This document shows, piece after piece, positions 10,288-20,754 of a stretch of DNA of 60,830 nt; within the stretch, counting starts at the first letter, position 1, and the number at the start of each line of letters is the position of its first letter. Under the pieces are notes generated by a model. The model did no database searches. It was not told the origin of the DNA and worked only from the letters and a program-made list of their open reading frames with translations. The DNA lies in assembly GCA_903884945.1 (NCBI GenBank), contig CAISGR010000218.1, positions 1 to 60,830 on the forward strand, written 5' to 3'. Position numbers and translations under genes: made by a program. This stretch comes from an uncultured bacterium (GTDB lineage: Bacteria; Pseudomonadota; Alphaproteobacteria; Sphingomonadales; Sphingomonadaceae).

Positions 10288-12513
10288 CTAGCGGAACGCC
10301 TTCACCAGCGGCAGGATGGTCGAATAATCGTCGGTCCAGGGCGTGAAGCCGGGATAACGGGCGAGCGGCTTCCAGCTCCGGTCGCGCGCGACCAGCGCGG
10401 CGAGCGTGTGCGGATCGTGCGACATCGCAATCCAGAAGGATACCGCGCGTGGCTCCGGCACGTCGCGGCCCGGGAAATAGACCAGCTTGGCCGCGTGCCA
10501 GCCCTCGGCCGCCGCCGCCGCCGAGACGACGGGCTCGAGATCGAGAAACTTGTTGGAGATATGGACCAGCAGCAGCCCGTTGGGGGCGAGCACGCGGCCA
10601 TAGGTGGCAAAGGCCTCGCGCGTCATCAGGTGCATCGGCACCGCGTCAGACGAGAAGGCATCGAGCGTGAGTAGATCGAGCGACCCGGCCGGCTCGACCG
10701 CGAGGTTGAGGCGCGCGTCGCCGATCTCGATTCGCGGGTTCGGCAGGCAATCGCGCAGGAAGGTGAACTGCCCGGTATCGCGCGCGATGTGCACCACGGC
10801 CGGATCGATCTCGTAGAAGCGCCAGCTCTGGCCCGGCCGGGCGTAACAGGCGAGCGTGCCCGCGCCGAGGCCGACGACGCCGATCCGGGCATGGCCGCCG
10901 AACAGCGCGGGCGCTGCCTGCATCGCCTGCCCGACGCCGGCGCCGCCGACATAATAGGCCGTCGGCGTGCGCTCGCGCGCCACGCTGCCGAGCAGCTGGG
11001 TGCCGTGGATGGTCGTGCCATGCTGCAGCGTGCGCAGCTCCGCGTCGCCGTTGACCGTGTAGACGCCGAAATAGCTGCGGGTGCGCGCGCCGGGCTCGAG
11101 CGACAACCTGATCGAACGGTAGCCGCCGAACACGATCAGCGCGCCGGCCAAGGCGATGACGAACGCGGTGCGCGCGCCGATCGCGATCACGCCGACCGCA
11201 ACCATGATCACGAAGACGATGCCCTGCAGCGCCCGGGGATCGTCCATGCCGGCGCCGGCACCGTTGAGCACCGCGAGAACCAGCAGCGCCATGACAAGGG
11301 CGATAGCCAGGGTGATGATCCGCCGGCGCTGCGCATTGCCGCTCCACAGCAGGCCGATCTCGGGGATCAGAAAGCTTTGCGGGACCAGGATGCCGCTTGC
11401 AAGGACCAGCAGCGGATATTCATAGGTCCAGTCGAACACCAGCGGGGCGATCAGCGCGGCAAAGACGCCGCCGAGCGCGCCGCCGACCGACATGGCGAGG
11501 TAGAAGCCGGTCAGCCGGTCCGGCTCGGGCCGGACGCGATACATCGTGGTGTGCAGCGCGACCGAGGCCATGAACAGCAGCAGCAGCGCGAGCACGGCGT
11601 TGAGATAGGGCTTGCCCTGCAGCCCGCCGACCAGGATGCCGCCGACCAGCAGGATGACGATCGGGGCGAGCCTGGTGAGCAGGTCGGCCGGCCCGCGCCT
11701 GGTGGCGAAGGCGATGGTGAAGCTGAGCAGGTACAGGCCGAGCGGCAGCACCCAGAGCAGCGGCATGGCGACCACGTCAGTGGTGATATAGGTCGAGGTC
11801 GCCAGCATCAGGCCCGAGGGCACGAAGGCAAGCAGCACCCAGTGCGCGACGCGTCCAAGGCTCGGGGGCGGGCTCGCCGCGACCCGGGTAGCGACGACCG
11901 TCGTCTTTTCCTTCGGCAGCGTCATCGCGCAGACCGCGACGAGGATGACGACGAGGATATAGCCCGCGGTCCAGAGCGCGCTCTGGCCGTGCACTGCGAG
12001 GCCGGGCTCGACGAGCAGTGGATAGGCGATCAGGCCGCCGAAGCTGCCGAAATTGGAGGCGGCATAAAGCGCATAGGGATCCTGCCCCTTGCTCGAGATG
12101 CTGAACCAGCGTTGCAGCAGCGGGGCCTGGGCCGAGATGGCGAAGAACAGCGGCCCGATCGAGGCGCCGAGCAGCCACGGCACCCAGATCGCGGGCTGCG
12201 CATCGGCGGGAAGCTGCATCGCCATCAGGCCGATCGGCAGCCACAGGGCGGCAACCAGCAGCACCGCGAGATGAATCGCCGCCTGGAGCCGCGGCGTCAC
12301 CCGGCCGAGCCAATGGGCATAGGCATAGCCGCCGAGGAGCAGCGCCTGGTAGACCAGCATCGCCGAATTCCACACCGCCGGCGCGCCGCCGAGGCGCGGC
12401 AGCGCCATGCGTGCCACCATCGGCTGGACGAGGAACAGCAGGAAAGATCCGGCGAGGATCGCCGCGACGAACAGGGGCCGCGCAAACCGCGCCGGCATGG
12501 CGAATGACGCCAT
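10288..12513 (-). CDS. Fused MFS-like membrane domain / spermidine-synthase-like domain protein
   Basis: The product has 741 aa. Roughly residues 1-430 form a dozen membrane helices (starting FVAAILAGSFLLFLVQP). The C-terminal ~280 residues are a spermidine-synthase-type methyltransferase fold, with GVVGLGAGTLACYARPGQ, YEIDPAVVHIAR and LDLLTLDAFSSDAVP. Such fusions are widespread, but their substrate is not established. The ATG overlaps the upstream acetyltransferase stop (TGATG), so it is the last gene of the hemB operon. The start is chosen by that overlap; an upstream reading would have to run through the acetyltransferase. Confidence 0.86.
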   Translation of the reverse strand: MASFAMPARFARPLFVAAILAGSFLLFLVQPMVARMALPRLGGAPAVWNSAMLVYQALLLGGYAYAHWLGRVTPRLQAAIHLAVLLVAALWLPIGLMAMQLPADAQPAIWVPWLLGASIGPLFFAISAQAPLLQRWFSISSKGQDPYALYAASNFGSFGGLIAYPLLVEPGLAVHGQSALWTAGYILVVILVAVCAMTLPKEKTTVVATRVAASPPPSLGRVAHWVLLAFVPSGLMLATSTYITTDVVAMPLLWVLPLGLYLLSFTIAFATRRGPADLLTRLAPIVILLVGGILVGGLQGKPYLNAVLALLLLFMASVALHTTMYRVRPEPDRLTGFYLAMSVGGALGGVFAALIAPLVFDWTYEYPLLVLASGILVPQSFLIPEIGLLWSGNAQRRRIITLAIALVMALLVLAVLNGAGAGMDDPRALQGIVFVIMVAVGVIAIGARTAFVIALAGALIVFGGYRSIRLSLEPGARTRSYFGVYTVNGDAELRTLQHGTTIHGTQLLGSVARERTPTAYYVGGAGVGQAMQAAPALFGGHARIGVVGLGAGTLACYARPGQSWRFYEIDPAVVHIARDTGQFTFLRDCLPNPRIEIGDARLNLAVEPAGSLDLLTLDAFSSDAVPMHLMTREAFATYGRVLAPNGLLLVHISNKFLDLEPVVSAAAAAEGWHAAKLVYFPGRDVPEPRAVSFWIAMSHDPHTLAALVARDRSWKPLARYPGFTPWTDDYSTILPLVKAFR

Positions 12514-13042
12514 CAGGCGGGCCGGCCGATGCGATAGACGAGGTGGCGCTTGAGCGGACTGCCCTCCGGCACCGCGGGATGATCGAAGTCCTCGCCCGCG
12601 GCGCGCACCATGCCGAGCCGCTCCATCAGCCCCCAGCTTCGGTGGTTGCCGATCGTGGTGATGGCCGCGACGCCGGGAATGTTTCCCCGCCCCCAGGCCC
12701 AGCCGAGACTCGCCGCTGCAGCCTCCCGGGCATAGCCCCTGCCCCAGTCGGCAAAGCCCAGGCGCCAGCCAATCTCGATCTCGTCCTGAATGGGGGTACC
12801 CTCCGCGCCGGGCTTGAGCCCGCAAAAGCCGATCATCGCACCATCATCGCGGCGCTCGATCGCCCAGAAACAATAGCCATGCCGCTCCTGCAACCGGTTC
12901 TGCCGGGCAACCGCCGCGAGGATCTCGTCGCGGGTCTGCAGCGGCCCGATCGTCGCCATGACGCGCGGATCGGAGCAGATCGCCAGGAACGGCTCGATAT
13001 CAGCGTCGCGCCACGGCCGCAGGATCAGGCGTTCGGTGCCGA

Positions 13043-13046
<4 letters not shown>
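12513..13046 (-). CDS. GNAT-family N-acetyltransferase (RimJ/RimL type), copy 1
   Basis: The product has 177 aa from a GTG that overlaps the upstream stop (GTGA). It shows the RimJ/RimL-type opening IGTERLILRPW, IGFCGLKPGAEGTP, EIGWRLGFADWGRGYAREAA (the acetyl-CoA-binding loop GRGYAREA), and a C-terminal NHRSWGLMERLGM. The target amine is unknown. It is closely related to its neighbour and looks like a tandem duplicate. No ATG fits the domain start, so GTG is preferred. Confidence 0.85.
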
Positions 13047-14676
<1,630 letters not shown>

Positions 14677-14702
14677 TCAGCGATCGGCGCAGCGACGCGC
14701 GC

Positions 14703-14734
14703 CGAAAATGTCAGGCGGTTTGCTGACATTTTCG
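14703..14734. promoter_or_regulatory. Perfect 12-bp inverted repeat upstream of hemB (candidate operator)
   Basis: CGAAAATGTCAG (14703-14714), spacer gcggtttg, CTGACATTTTCG (14723-14734). It is AT-rich compared with its surroundings and lies about 130 bp upstream of the hemB start. There is no T-tract on either side, so a dimeric regulator site is more likely than a terminator. Confidence 0.5.
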
Positions 14735-14756
14735 ATGCCGCAGCCTGCTTCCATTA

Positions 14757-14787
14757 ATTGATATATTTCAATGACTTGAAAAGTCAT
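14757..14787 (-). terminator. AT-rich hairpins at the end of the MATE gene
   Basis: ATGACTT-gaa-AAGTCAT (14771-14787) overlaps the MATE stop codon. Next to it is ATTGA-tatatt-TCAAT (14757-14772). In the direction of the MATE transcript the first hairpin is followed by AT-rich sequence but only weak T-runs. It may be a terminator or part of the hemB promoter region. Confidence 0.4.
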
Positions 14788-16241
14788 CCCGCCGGCTTCA
14801 GCGTCCCGGCGGGTTCAGGCGTGCTATGGGCCGTCTCGATCGCGGCATGCTCGTCCTGCGGCACCAGCAGCACTTCGTTGCGCCACCGGCCATAGCGATA
14901 GAACAGGCCGGCCAGCACCAGCGTCGTCATCGATCCGAGCGGGAAGCTCCACCACAACGCGTCGGCCCCGATCGCCGGCTTCAGCGCCGTCGCGAAGCCG
15001 ATCCGCACCGGGTACATCGAGATGAACAGGATCACGAGCGGCCCCAGCACCGCGCCATTGGCGCGCACCACGCCGAACATCACCATCGTCATGCCGAACA
15101 GGATGAAGCCCCAGGTCGCGATCAGCTGGATATGCCGGGCGATCGGCAATGCAGCGCTGTGCCCGCCAAGGAAGAGCGCCATCACTTCGCGATCGAAGAT
15201 CAGCAGCACGATCACCATGCCGCCGGTGAGCACCGTGTTGTAGAGGATGCCCGAGGCGGTGATCTGCCCGACCCGATCCCAGCGCCCCGCGCCGATATTC
15301 TGCGCGGCCATCGCGCTGACCGCCGCGCCGATCGCCATCGCCGGCATCTGGACATAGGCCCAGAGCTGCTGCGTGACGCCGTAAGCCGCCGCCGTGACCA
15401 CGCCTTCGCGATTGACCAGGCCGATCATCGCCAATCCCGCCGTCGACATGACGAGCATCTGGGCCCCGATCGGCAGCCCCTTGCCGACGATCGTGCGGAC
15501 CAGCGCGCGCTCGGGCAGGAGATAGCGCCATTCCTGGCGGCGCAGGCGCAGCGGCAGATCCCGCGCATAGATATAGGCGATCAGCGCGGTGCAGGCGGTG
15601 AAATTGGCGATCAGCGTCGCTGTCGCGGACCCGCCGATGCCCATCGCCGGAATCGGGCCTAACCCGAGAATGAAGACCGGATTGAGCCCGGCATCGAGCA
15701 GCGAGGAAAGGCCGCCGAACCAGAGCGGTGTCATCGAATCGCCCGCGCCGCGCAGCCCCATCATCAGCAGCACGAGCAGCATCGAGGGGGGCAGGCCGAT
15801 GAAGATGACGCGCAGATAGGTTTGCGCGAGCGGCAGGGCATCGCCCGGCGTGGCGAGCAGGTGGAGAATCGCAGGCGTGAACATCCAGCCGAGCAGCGCG
15901 ACGATCGTCGCCGCGCCGAAGACCAGACCAATGGCCGAGCCGAACGCCCGCCGCGCCCCTTCGAGATCGTGCCGGCCGAAGCTCTGCCCGACCAGGATCG
16001 TCGCGGCCATGCCGAAGCCGAACACCGCGCCGAACATCAGGAACATGATGATATTGGCGTTGGAGGTCGCCGCCAGCGCGTCTTCGCCGAGGAATCGCCC
16101 GACCCAGATCGCGTTGATCGAGCCGTTGAGCGATTGCAGGATATTCGACGCCAGCGTCGGCAAGGCGAAGACGAGCAGCGTCGTCCCGATCGGGCCGGTC
16201 GTCAGGTCGCGCCGGACGGGGCGAGTTGGTGGGGTAGCCAT
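14784..16241 (-). CDS. MATE-family multidrug/metabolite exporter
   Basis: The product has 485 aa and about twelve membrane helices in two homologous halves. It begins MATPPTRPVRRDLTTGPIG. Family features include LVFALPTLASNILQSLNG, the GQSFGRHDLEGARRAF loop and AQNIGAGRWDRVGQI in the second half. These transporters extrude drugs or metabolites using Na+ or H+ gradients. The ATG at 16241 is preceded by GGGAGG and fits the conserved opening. A terminator-containing repeat region separates it from valS. Confidence 0.9.
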   Translation of the reverse strand: MATPPTRPVRRDLTTGPIGTTLLVFALPTLASNILQSLNGSINAIWVGRFLGEDALAATSNANIIMFLMFGAVFGFGMAATILVGQSFGRHDLEGARRAFGSAIGLVFGAATIVALLGWMFTPAILHLLATPGDALPLAQTYLRVIFIGLPPSMLLVLLMMGLRGAGDSMTPLWFGGLSSLLDAGLNPVFILGLGPIPAMGIGGSATATLIANFTACTALIAYIYARDLPLRLRRQEWRYLLPERALVRTIVGKGLPIGAQMLVMSTAGLAMIGLVNREGVVTAAAYGVTQQLWAYVQMPAMAIGAAVSAMAAQNIGAGRWDRVGQITASGILYNTVLTGGMVIVLLIFDREVMALFLGGHSAALPIARHIQLIATWGFILFGMTMVMFGVVRANGAVLGPLVILFISMYPVRIGFATALKPAIGADALWWSFPLGSMTTLVLAGLFYRYGRWRNEVLLVPQDEHAAIETAHSTPEPAGTLKPAG

Positions 16242-16247
16242 CGCATC

Positions 16248-16392
16248 TCTCACTCCCTCCCTGCACGGGAGGGTCGGGGGTGGGTGCGAGCGAAGCGAGC
16301 GTCTCGCGCGGATCGGGACGAAAAAGCCGGGGATCGACCCCGACCTTTTCCGCCCCTCCCCTAGCCCCTCGCTTGCGGGGAGGGGAAGAGGT
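16248..16392. repeat. Palindrome cluster between valS and the MATE gene
   Basis: CTCCCTCCC-tgca-CGGGAGGG lies near 16251-16273, and CCCCTCCCC...GGGGAGGGG at about 16353-16385 with the core CGCTTGCGGGGAGGGG. The latter resembles the element at 29558-29591 (CCCCGCAAGCGGGGAGAGGG) in inverted orientation. It belongs to the same family of dispersed small repeats. Confidence 0.55.
16321..16349 (-). terminator. Bidirectional-looking terminator downstream of valS
   Basis: On the minus strand GGTCGGGG-tcga-TCCCCGGC is followed by TTTTT (16325-16321). On the plus strand the same hairpin is followed by TTTT. It lies about 45 nt beyond the valS stop. Confidence 0.7.
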
Positions 16393-19053
16393 TTAACCCA
16401 GCCGCGCCAGCGCCGCAGCCAGGCGTTCGGCCTCGGCGGCCTTTTCGGCGTGGTCGGACCGCGCCTTCTCGACCGCCTCGGGCTTGGCCCGTTCGACGAA
16501 GCTGGCATTGCCCAGCCGGCCGGCAAGCGCATCCCGTTCCTTCTCCGCCGCCGCGATCGCCTTGGCGAGGCGCGCGCGCTCGGCGTCGAGATCGATCACG
16601 CCCTCGAGCGGCAGGACGAAGGTCGCCTCGTCGATCACCACCTGAACCGCCCCCGCCGACGGCGCCTCACCCCCGACCCGGTCGATCCGCGCCAGGCGGG
16701 CCAGGGCCGGCCCCTGCCGGTCCAGCCGCGCAAGCGTCACCGCATCGGCATCGCGGACGTGGAACGGCATCCGCGCGCCGGGGGACACGTTGAGTTCGTT
16801 CCGTGCCGCCCGGACGTCGCTGACCAGCCGGATCAGCCAGTCGATTTCCCGGCTCGCCTCCGGATCGATCGACCGCGCATCGGCCATCGGCCATGTCGCC
16901 ACGATCAGGTCACGGTCGCGCGCGCCGAGCGCGTGCCACAGTTCCTCGGTGATGAACGGCATGAACGGGTGAAGCAGGACCAGCATCTGATCGAGCACCC
17001 AGCCAGCGACCTTGCGGGTCTCGTCCGCCTCGGGACCGGCCGCGGGCCCCTCGGCATTGCCGAGGAGCGGCTTGATCAGTTCCAGATACCAGTCGCAGAA
17101 GCGGCTCCAGACGAATTGATAGACGGCGTTCGCGGCGCCATCGAAGCGATAATCGGCCAGGGCGAGATCGACCGCCTGCACTGTCTGGATCGTCTCGGCG
17201 ATGATCCAGCGATTCACCGCCAGCACCGCCTCGGGCGCTTCCAGCGTCGTGCTCGCGCCGATGCCGTTGGACTGGCAGAAACGCGCGGCGTTCCAGAGCT
17301 TGGTCGCGAAGTTACGATAGCCCTCGACGCGCTTTTCATCCATCTTGATGTCGCGACCCTGGCTTTCCATCGCCGCCATGAAGAAGCGCAGCGCGTCCGC
17401 CCCATATTTGTCGATCAGGCCGAGCGGATCGACCGTGTTGCCCTTGGACTTGGACATCTTCGCGCCGTCGGCCGCGCGGACCAGGCCGTGCAGGTAGAGC
17501 GTGCGGAAGGGCACGTCCTTCATGAAATGCATGCCCTGCATCATCATACGGGCGTCCCAGAAGAACAGAATGTCGAAGCCCGAGATCAGCACGTCGTTCG
17601 GATAGCGGCCGTGGAGCGTCGGATCGCCGTCCTCGGGCCAGCCCATCGTGGCGAAGGGCCAGAGCGCCGAGGAGAACCAGGTATCGAGCACGTCGCTGTC
17701 CTGGCGCAGCTCGACGCCCTCGCCTGCCTGCGCCTGCGCGCCGGCCTCGTCCATCGCGACGAAGATCCGCCCGTCCTCGGCGAACCAGGCCGGGATGCGG
17801 TGCCCCCACCAGAGCTGGCGCGACACGCACCAGGGCTGGATATTCTCCATCCAGTTGAAGAAGGTCTTCTCCCAGGTTTTCGGGACGATCCTGATCGCAC
17901 CGGTCTTCACCGCCTCGATCGCAGGCTTGGCCAGCGTCGCGGCGTCGACATACCATTGATCGGTCAGCCATGGTTCGATCACCACGCCCGACCGATCGCC
18001 GAACGGCGTCTGGATCACCCGGTCCTCGACGCGTTCGAGCAGCCCGGCTTCGTCCAGCAGCGCCACGACGCGCTTGCGGGCATCGGCGGTCGACAGGCCG
18101 ATCAGATCGTCCGGGATCAGGCCATCCGCCGTCTGCGCAACCTGAGCCCTGGCATCGAGCATGTTGAGCATCGTCGCCGGGCTGAACCCGGCGCGCTTGC
18201 CGACCTCGAAATCGTTGAAGTCATGCCCCGGGGTGATCTTCACCGCGCCCGAGCCGAGCTCGGGATCGGCATGCTCGTCGGCGACGATCGGGATCAGCCG
18301 GCCGGTGATCGGCAGCTTGACGTGTTTGCCGATCAGCGCGGTGTAGCGCTCGTCGGTCGGGTTCACGGCCACCGCCATGTCGGCCAGCATCGTCTCGGGC
18401 CGCGTCGTGGCGACCGAGATGAAACCCGAGCCGTCTTCGAGCGGATAGCGCAGGTGCCAGAACTGGCCATTGATCTCGCGCGTCTCGACCTCGAGATCCG
18501 AGATCGCGGTGCCAAGGCCCGGATCCCAATTCACCAGCCGCTTGTCGCGATAGAGCAGGCCCTCCTTGTGGAGATCGACGAACACCTTCAGCACGGCCTG
18601 GCTGAAGCCAGCGTCCATGGTGAAGCGCTCGTTCGCCCAGTCCATCGAGCAGCCGAGGCGGCGGAGCTGCTGCGTAATCGTGCCGCCGCTCTCTTCCTTC
18701 CATTCCCAGACCTTGGCGACGAATTCCTCGCGCGAGAAATCGGTACGCTTCTGCTGGTGGAGCGCCATGTTGCGCTCGACCACCATCTGGGTGGCGATGC
18801 CGGCATGGTCAGTGCCGACCACCCACAGGGCATCCTTGCCCTTGAGCCGGGCGTGACGGACCAGGATATCCTGCAAAGTGTTGTCGAGCGCATGGCCGAT
18901 ATGCAGGTTGCCCGTCACGTTGGGCGGCGGATTGACGATCGTCCAGGGCTCGGCACCGGGGCGATCGGGGTGGAACAGGCCCTCGCCTTCCCAATGGGCG
19001 TACCAGCGGGATTCGATTTCGGCGGGATCGAAGGTTTTCGGGAGTTCGGTCAT
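16393..19053 (-). CDS. valS: Valyl-tRNA synthetase
   Basis: The product has 886 aa. It is a class I synthetase charging tRNA-Val. The HIGH motif ([13 protein letters not shown]), the editing domain ([15 protein letters not shown]), and KMSKSKGN are present, and the C-terminal coiled coil ([19 protein letters not shown]...) is intact. The ATG at 19053 begins [18 protein letters not shown], which matches the family start; upstream codons in frame have no such character. It is a single-copy essential gene. Confidence 0.97.
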   Translation of the reverse strand: MTELPKTFDPAEIESRWYAHWEGEGLFHPDRPGAEPWTIVNPPPNVTGNLHIGHALDNTLQDILVRHARLKGKDALWVVGTDHAGIATQMVVERNMALHQQKRTDFSREEFVAKVWEWKEESGGTITQQLRRLGCSMDWANERFTMDAGFSQAVLKVFVDLHKEGLLYRDKRLVNWDPGLGTAISDLEVETREINGQFWHLRYPLEDGSGFISVATTRPETMLADMAVAVNPTDERYTALIGKHVKLPITGRLIPIVADEHADPELGSGAVKITPGHDFNDFEVGKRAGFSPATMLNMLDARAQVAQTADGLIPDDLIGLSTADARKRVVALLDEAGLLERVEDRVIQTPFGDRSGVVIEPWLTDQWYVDAATLAKPAIEAVKTGAIRIVPKTWEKTFFNWMENIQPWCVSRQLWWGHRIPAWFAEDGRIFVAMDEAGAQAQAGEGVELRQDSDVLDTWFSSALWPFATMGWPEDGDPTLHGRYPNDVLISGFDILFFWDARMMMQGMHFMKDVPFRTLYLHGLVRAADGAKMSKSKGNTVDPLGLIDKYGADALRFFMAAMESQGRDIKMDEKRVEGYRNFATKLWNAARFCQSNGIGASTTLEAPEAVLAVNRWIIAETIQTVQAVDLALADYRFDGAANAVYQFVWSRFCDWYLELIKPLLGNAEGPAAGPEADETRKVAGWVLDQMLVLLHPFMPFITEELWHALGARDRDLIVATWPMADARSIDPEASREIDWLIRLVSDVRAARNELNVSPGARMPFHVRDADAVTLARLDRQGPALARLARIDRVGGEAPSAGAVQVVIDEATFVLPLEGVIDLDAERARLAKAIAAAEKERDALAGRLGNASFVERAKPEAVEKARSDHAEKAAEAERLAAALARLG

Positions 19054-19302
19054 GATGGGCGGCTTTAGCCGCGGTGAGGCGTGAAAGGCCACCCCATAGG
19101 GATCGGTTATTCCGGCCCGTGACGAGCCGGGCAGCCGCGCCAAGGACATGTCCGACGGTCCGCGCCCTGGGCACACTCGGTCTGCGCCGAATATTTGCCG
19201 CCTAAAGTCCGGTTCATCTTTGGTGCGCCACATCATCGGACCGGTTCGGCGGGGAGCTTTGCCGCACCGCCGATGTTTCGACCGGCAGAAGGAGAAGACT
19301 GC

Positions 19303-20040
19303 ATGCCCATCGTCACTTTTCGCCAGCACGGCGATCGACCCGCCCCCCGACAGATCAGGATCGACGTGCCGGGTTGGGCAGGCGACAAGCAGGGGCGCGT
19401 CGACGGGAGCCATGAGCAGCCATGGCATTGCATCCCCTTTTCGGAGAGCGCGCGATACGGGATCGAGCTTCTCTACCCCTTCGACGACGAACTGCGTGTC
19501 TCGCAGGTCGACGGCCGCGTCCGGCTGGATGCGGATTGGGGCGAGCCCCCCGAGCCGGAGATGATGTGGCCCCCGTTCCGGGCGTTCGGTGCGGACTATT
19601 ATTCCTATCAGCTCTCGCTCGACCTGGAAGCGCCCCCGGGCTGGGCGATCCGAACCGAACCGCATCCGCGCTATTTTACCGATGCCACCAACAGCACGCC
19701 GCTGGCGGTTCCCGCGCTGATTCGATCGGACTGGTGGCCGATGACCTTCTTCTGCATCTTCAAGGCTCCCCCGCCGGGCGTGACGCACGTCTTTCGCAAA
19801 GGCGAAGCCTTTATGAGCATCATCGTGCTGCCGGCAGATCCCGACCTGCAACTGCAACCGATGAACGCGGACGACGCCGCGCAGCGCGAGATGCGCGCCC
19901 GCCGCCTGGCCGCAAGCCGCGACGCACTTGCCGAGGGCACGCGCTGGCTCTCCTCGACGAATACGGTGTTCGACGGCACCTATCGCAACATGGCCCGCGC
20001 CGCCCGCGCGCGACAGAAGCGCGATTTGGGCGAAGCCTGA
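19303..20040 (+). CDS. Conserved protein, resembles DUF6065
   Basis: The product has 245 aa from an ATG with a near-perfect site (GAAGGAGA, 8 nt upstream). The N-terminal part contains [20 protein letters not shown], followed by a substrate-like pocket region with [20 protein letters not shown] and a C-terminal helix rich in Arg. This pattern recalls the uncharacterised DUF6065 family, from memory only. There is no signal peptide or membrane helix, so it is probably cytoplasmic. The function is unknown. It is divergent from valS across 250 bp that holds no other feature I can see. Confidence 0.75.
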   Translation: MPIVTFRQHGDRPAPRQIRIDVPGWAGDKQGRVDGSHEQPWHCIPFSESARYGIELLYPFDDELRVSQVDGRVRLDADWGEPPEPEMMWPPFRAFGADYYSYQLSLDLEAPPGWAIRTEPHPRYFTDATNSTPLAVPALIRSDWWPMTFFCIFKAPPPGVTHVFRKGEAFMSIIVLPADPDLQLQPMNADDAAQREMRARRLAASRDALAEGTRWLSSTNTVFDGTYRNMARAARARQKRDLGEA

Positions 20041-20055
20041 TTGCCCTCACCCCAG

Positions 20056-20147
20056 CTGAACGCCGGATGCACGATGCGTTCAGTGAGGCGGCAACTTCGC
20101 CGGGATAGTGTCCCGTTGCGCCTTCGGATTCCAACTGGCCGGAGACG
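20056..20147 (+). promoter_or_regulatory. Structured leader of the histidine-rich gene
   Basis: Two successive hairpins precede the gene. The first is CTGAACGC (20056-20063) with GCGTTCAG (20076-20083). The second is an imperfect GGCGGCAAC...GTTGCGCC enclosing GGGA-tagtg-TCCC at about 20091-20130. The ATG is roughly 50 nt further. Position suggests a 5' UTR element, but the transcription start is unknown. Confidence 0.4.
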
Positions 20148-20178
20148 CGCCCACCGCCAGTTGTTTTTGGAGGAGGTT

Positions 20179-20586
20179 ATGAAGCGTAAAACTACCATGC
20201 TTGCCAGCGTCGCGGCTGCCGCGATCGCCGCAAGCGCCATCGCGGCCGCACCCGTCGCCGCCGAACCAATACCACCGGCCGCCAGCTATGCCGATCTGCT
20301 GGAGCCGGTGCCCAATGCGATCGAGCGCCTGAACGCCGACGACGCGGCCGCAAGAAGCAACGCGCGACTGATACCTGCCCAATATTGGGGCGGTGACCGC
20401 TATTACCACCACCACCACCATCATCATCACCATCACCACTCTCGTCGCTGGTATTACGAGAATGGCTATTACTGGGATGGCTATGGATGGGTCTTCCGCC
20501 CCGTTTATCACCATCACCACCATCACCACCATCACCACCATCACCACCATCATCACCACCATCACCACCATTATCGCTGGGACTGA
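20179..20586 (+). CDS. Exported poly-histidine protein
   Basis: The product has 135 aa. A clear signal peptide (MKRKTTMLASVAAAAIAASA, cleaved near AAA-PVAAE) is followed by about 45 ordinary residues. Then come a run of 11 consecutive His (20407-20439) flanked by aromatic residues (RYY and SRRWYYENGYYWDGYGWVF) and a run of 21 consecutive His (20509-20571), ending YRWD. The ribosome-binding site GGAGGAGG is excellent. His tracts and the Tyr/Trp-rich middle suggest periplasmic or surface metal binding (Ni, Zn, Cu), which is inference. CAC/CAT codons are mixed, so it is more than a simple trinucleotide expansion. Confidence 0.85.
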   Translation: MKRKTTMLASVAAAAIAASAIAAAPVAAEPIPPAASYADLLEPVPNAIERLNADDAAARSNARLIPAQYWGGDRYYHHHHHHHHHHHSRRWYYENGYYWDGYGWVFRPVYHHHHHHHHHHHHHHHHHHHHHYRWD

Positions 20587-20594
20587 GGCTGATC

Positions 20595-20631
20595 GGGGCG
20601 CCGGCGACCATTGAGCGCCGGCGCCCCCTTT
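20595..20631 (+). terminator. Terminator of the histidine-rich gene
   Basis: There is a perfect 12-bp stem GGGGCGCCGGCG (20595-20606) / CGCCGGCGCCCC (20616-20627) with a 9-nt loop, followed by CTTT. It starts 8 nt after the stop codon. Confidence 0.75.
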
Positions 20632-20754
20632 GACCGGGGCGATCGCCCAGCCTGTCCCGCGATCCTGCCGGCTCGTCAGAAGCTCCGGCTCGCGGCAAGG
20701 CAAAGGACCTTGGTGGACGGTGGGTGCCGGAACTCTCCGGCAAGAAGGCGCGGA

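Noticed and set aside
15850..19068. Very long open frame on the plus strand opposite valS
   Set aside because: It is the mirror of a high-GC gene: codons are Arg/Asp/His-rich without any domain, while the minus strand gives complete valyl-tRNA synthetase.
20400..20575. Short CAC/CAT repeats that might look like a CRISPR or satellite
   Set aside because: The period is 3 bp, in frame with a signal-peptide gene, and there are no spacers.
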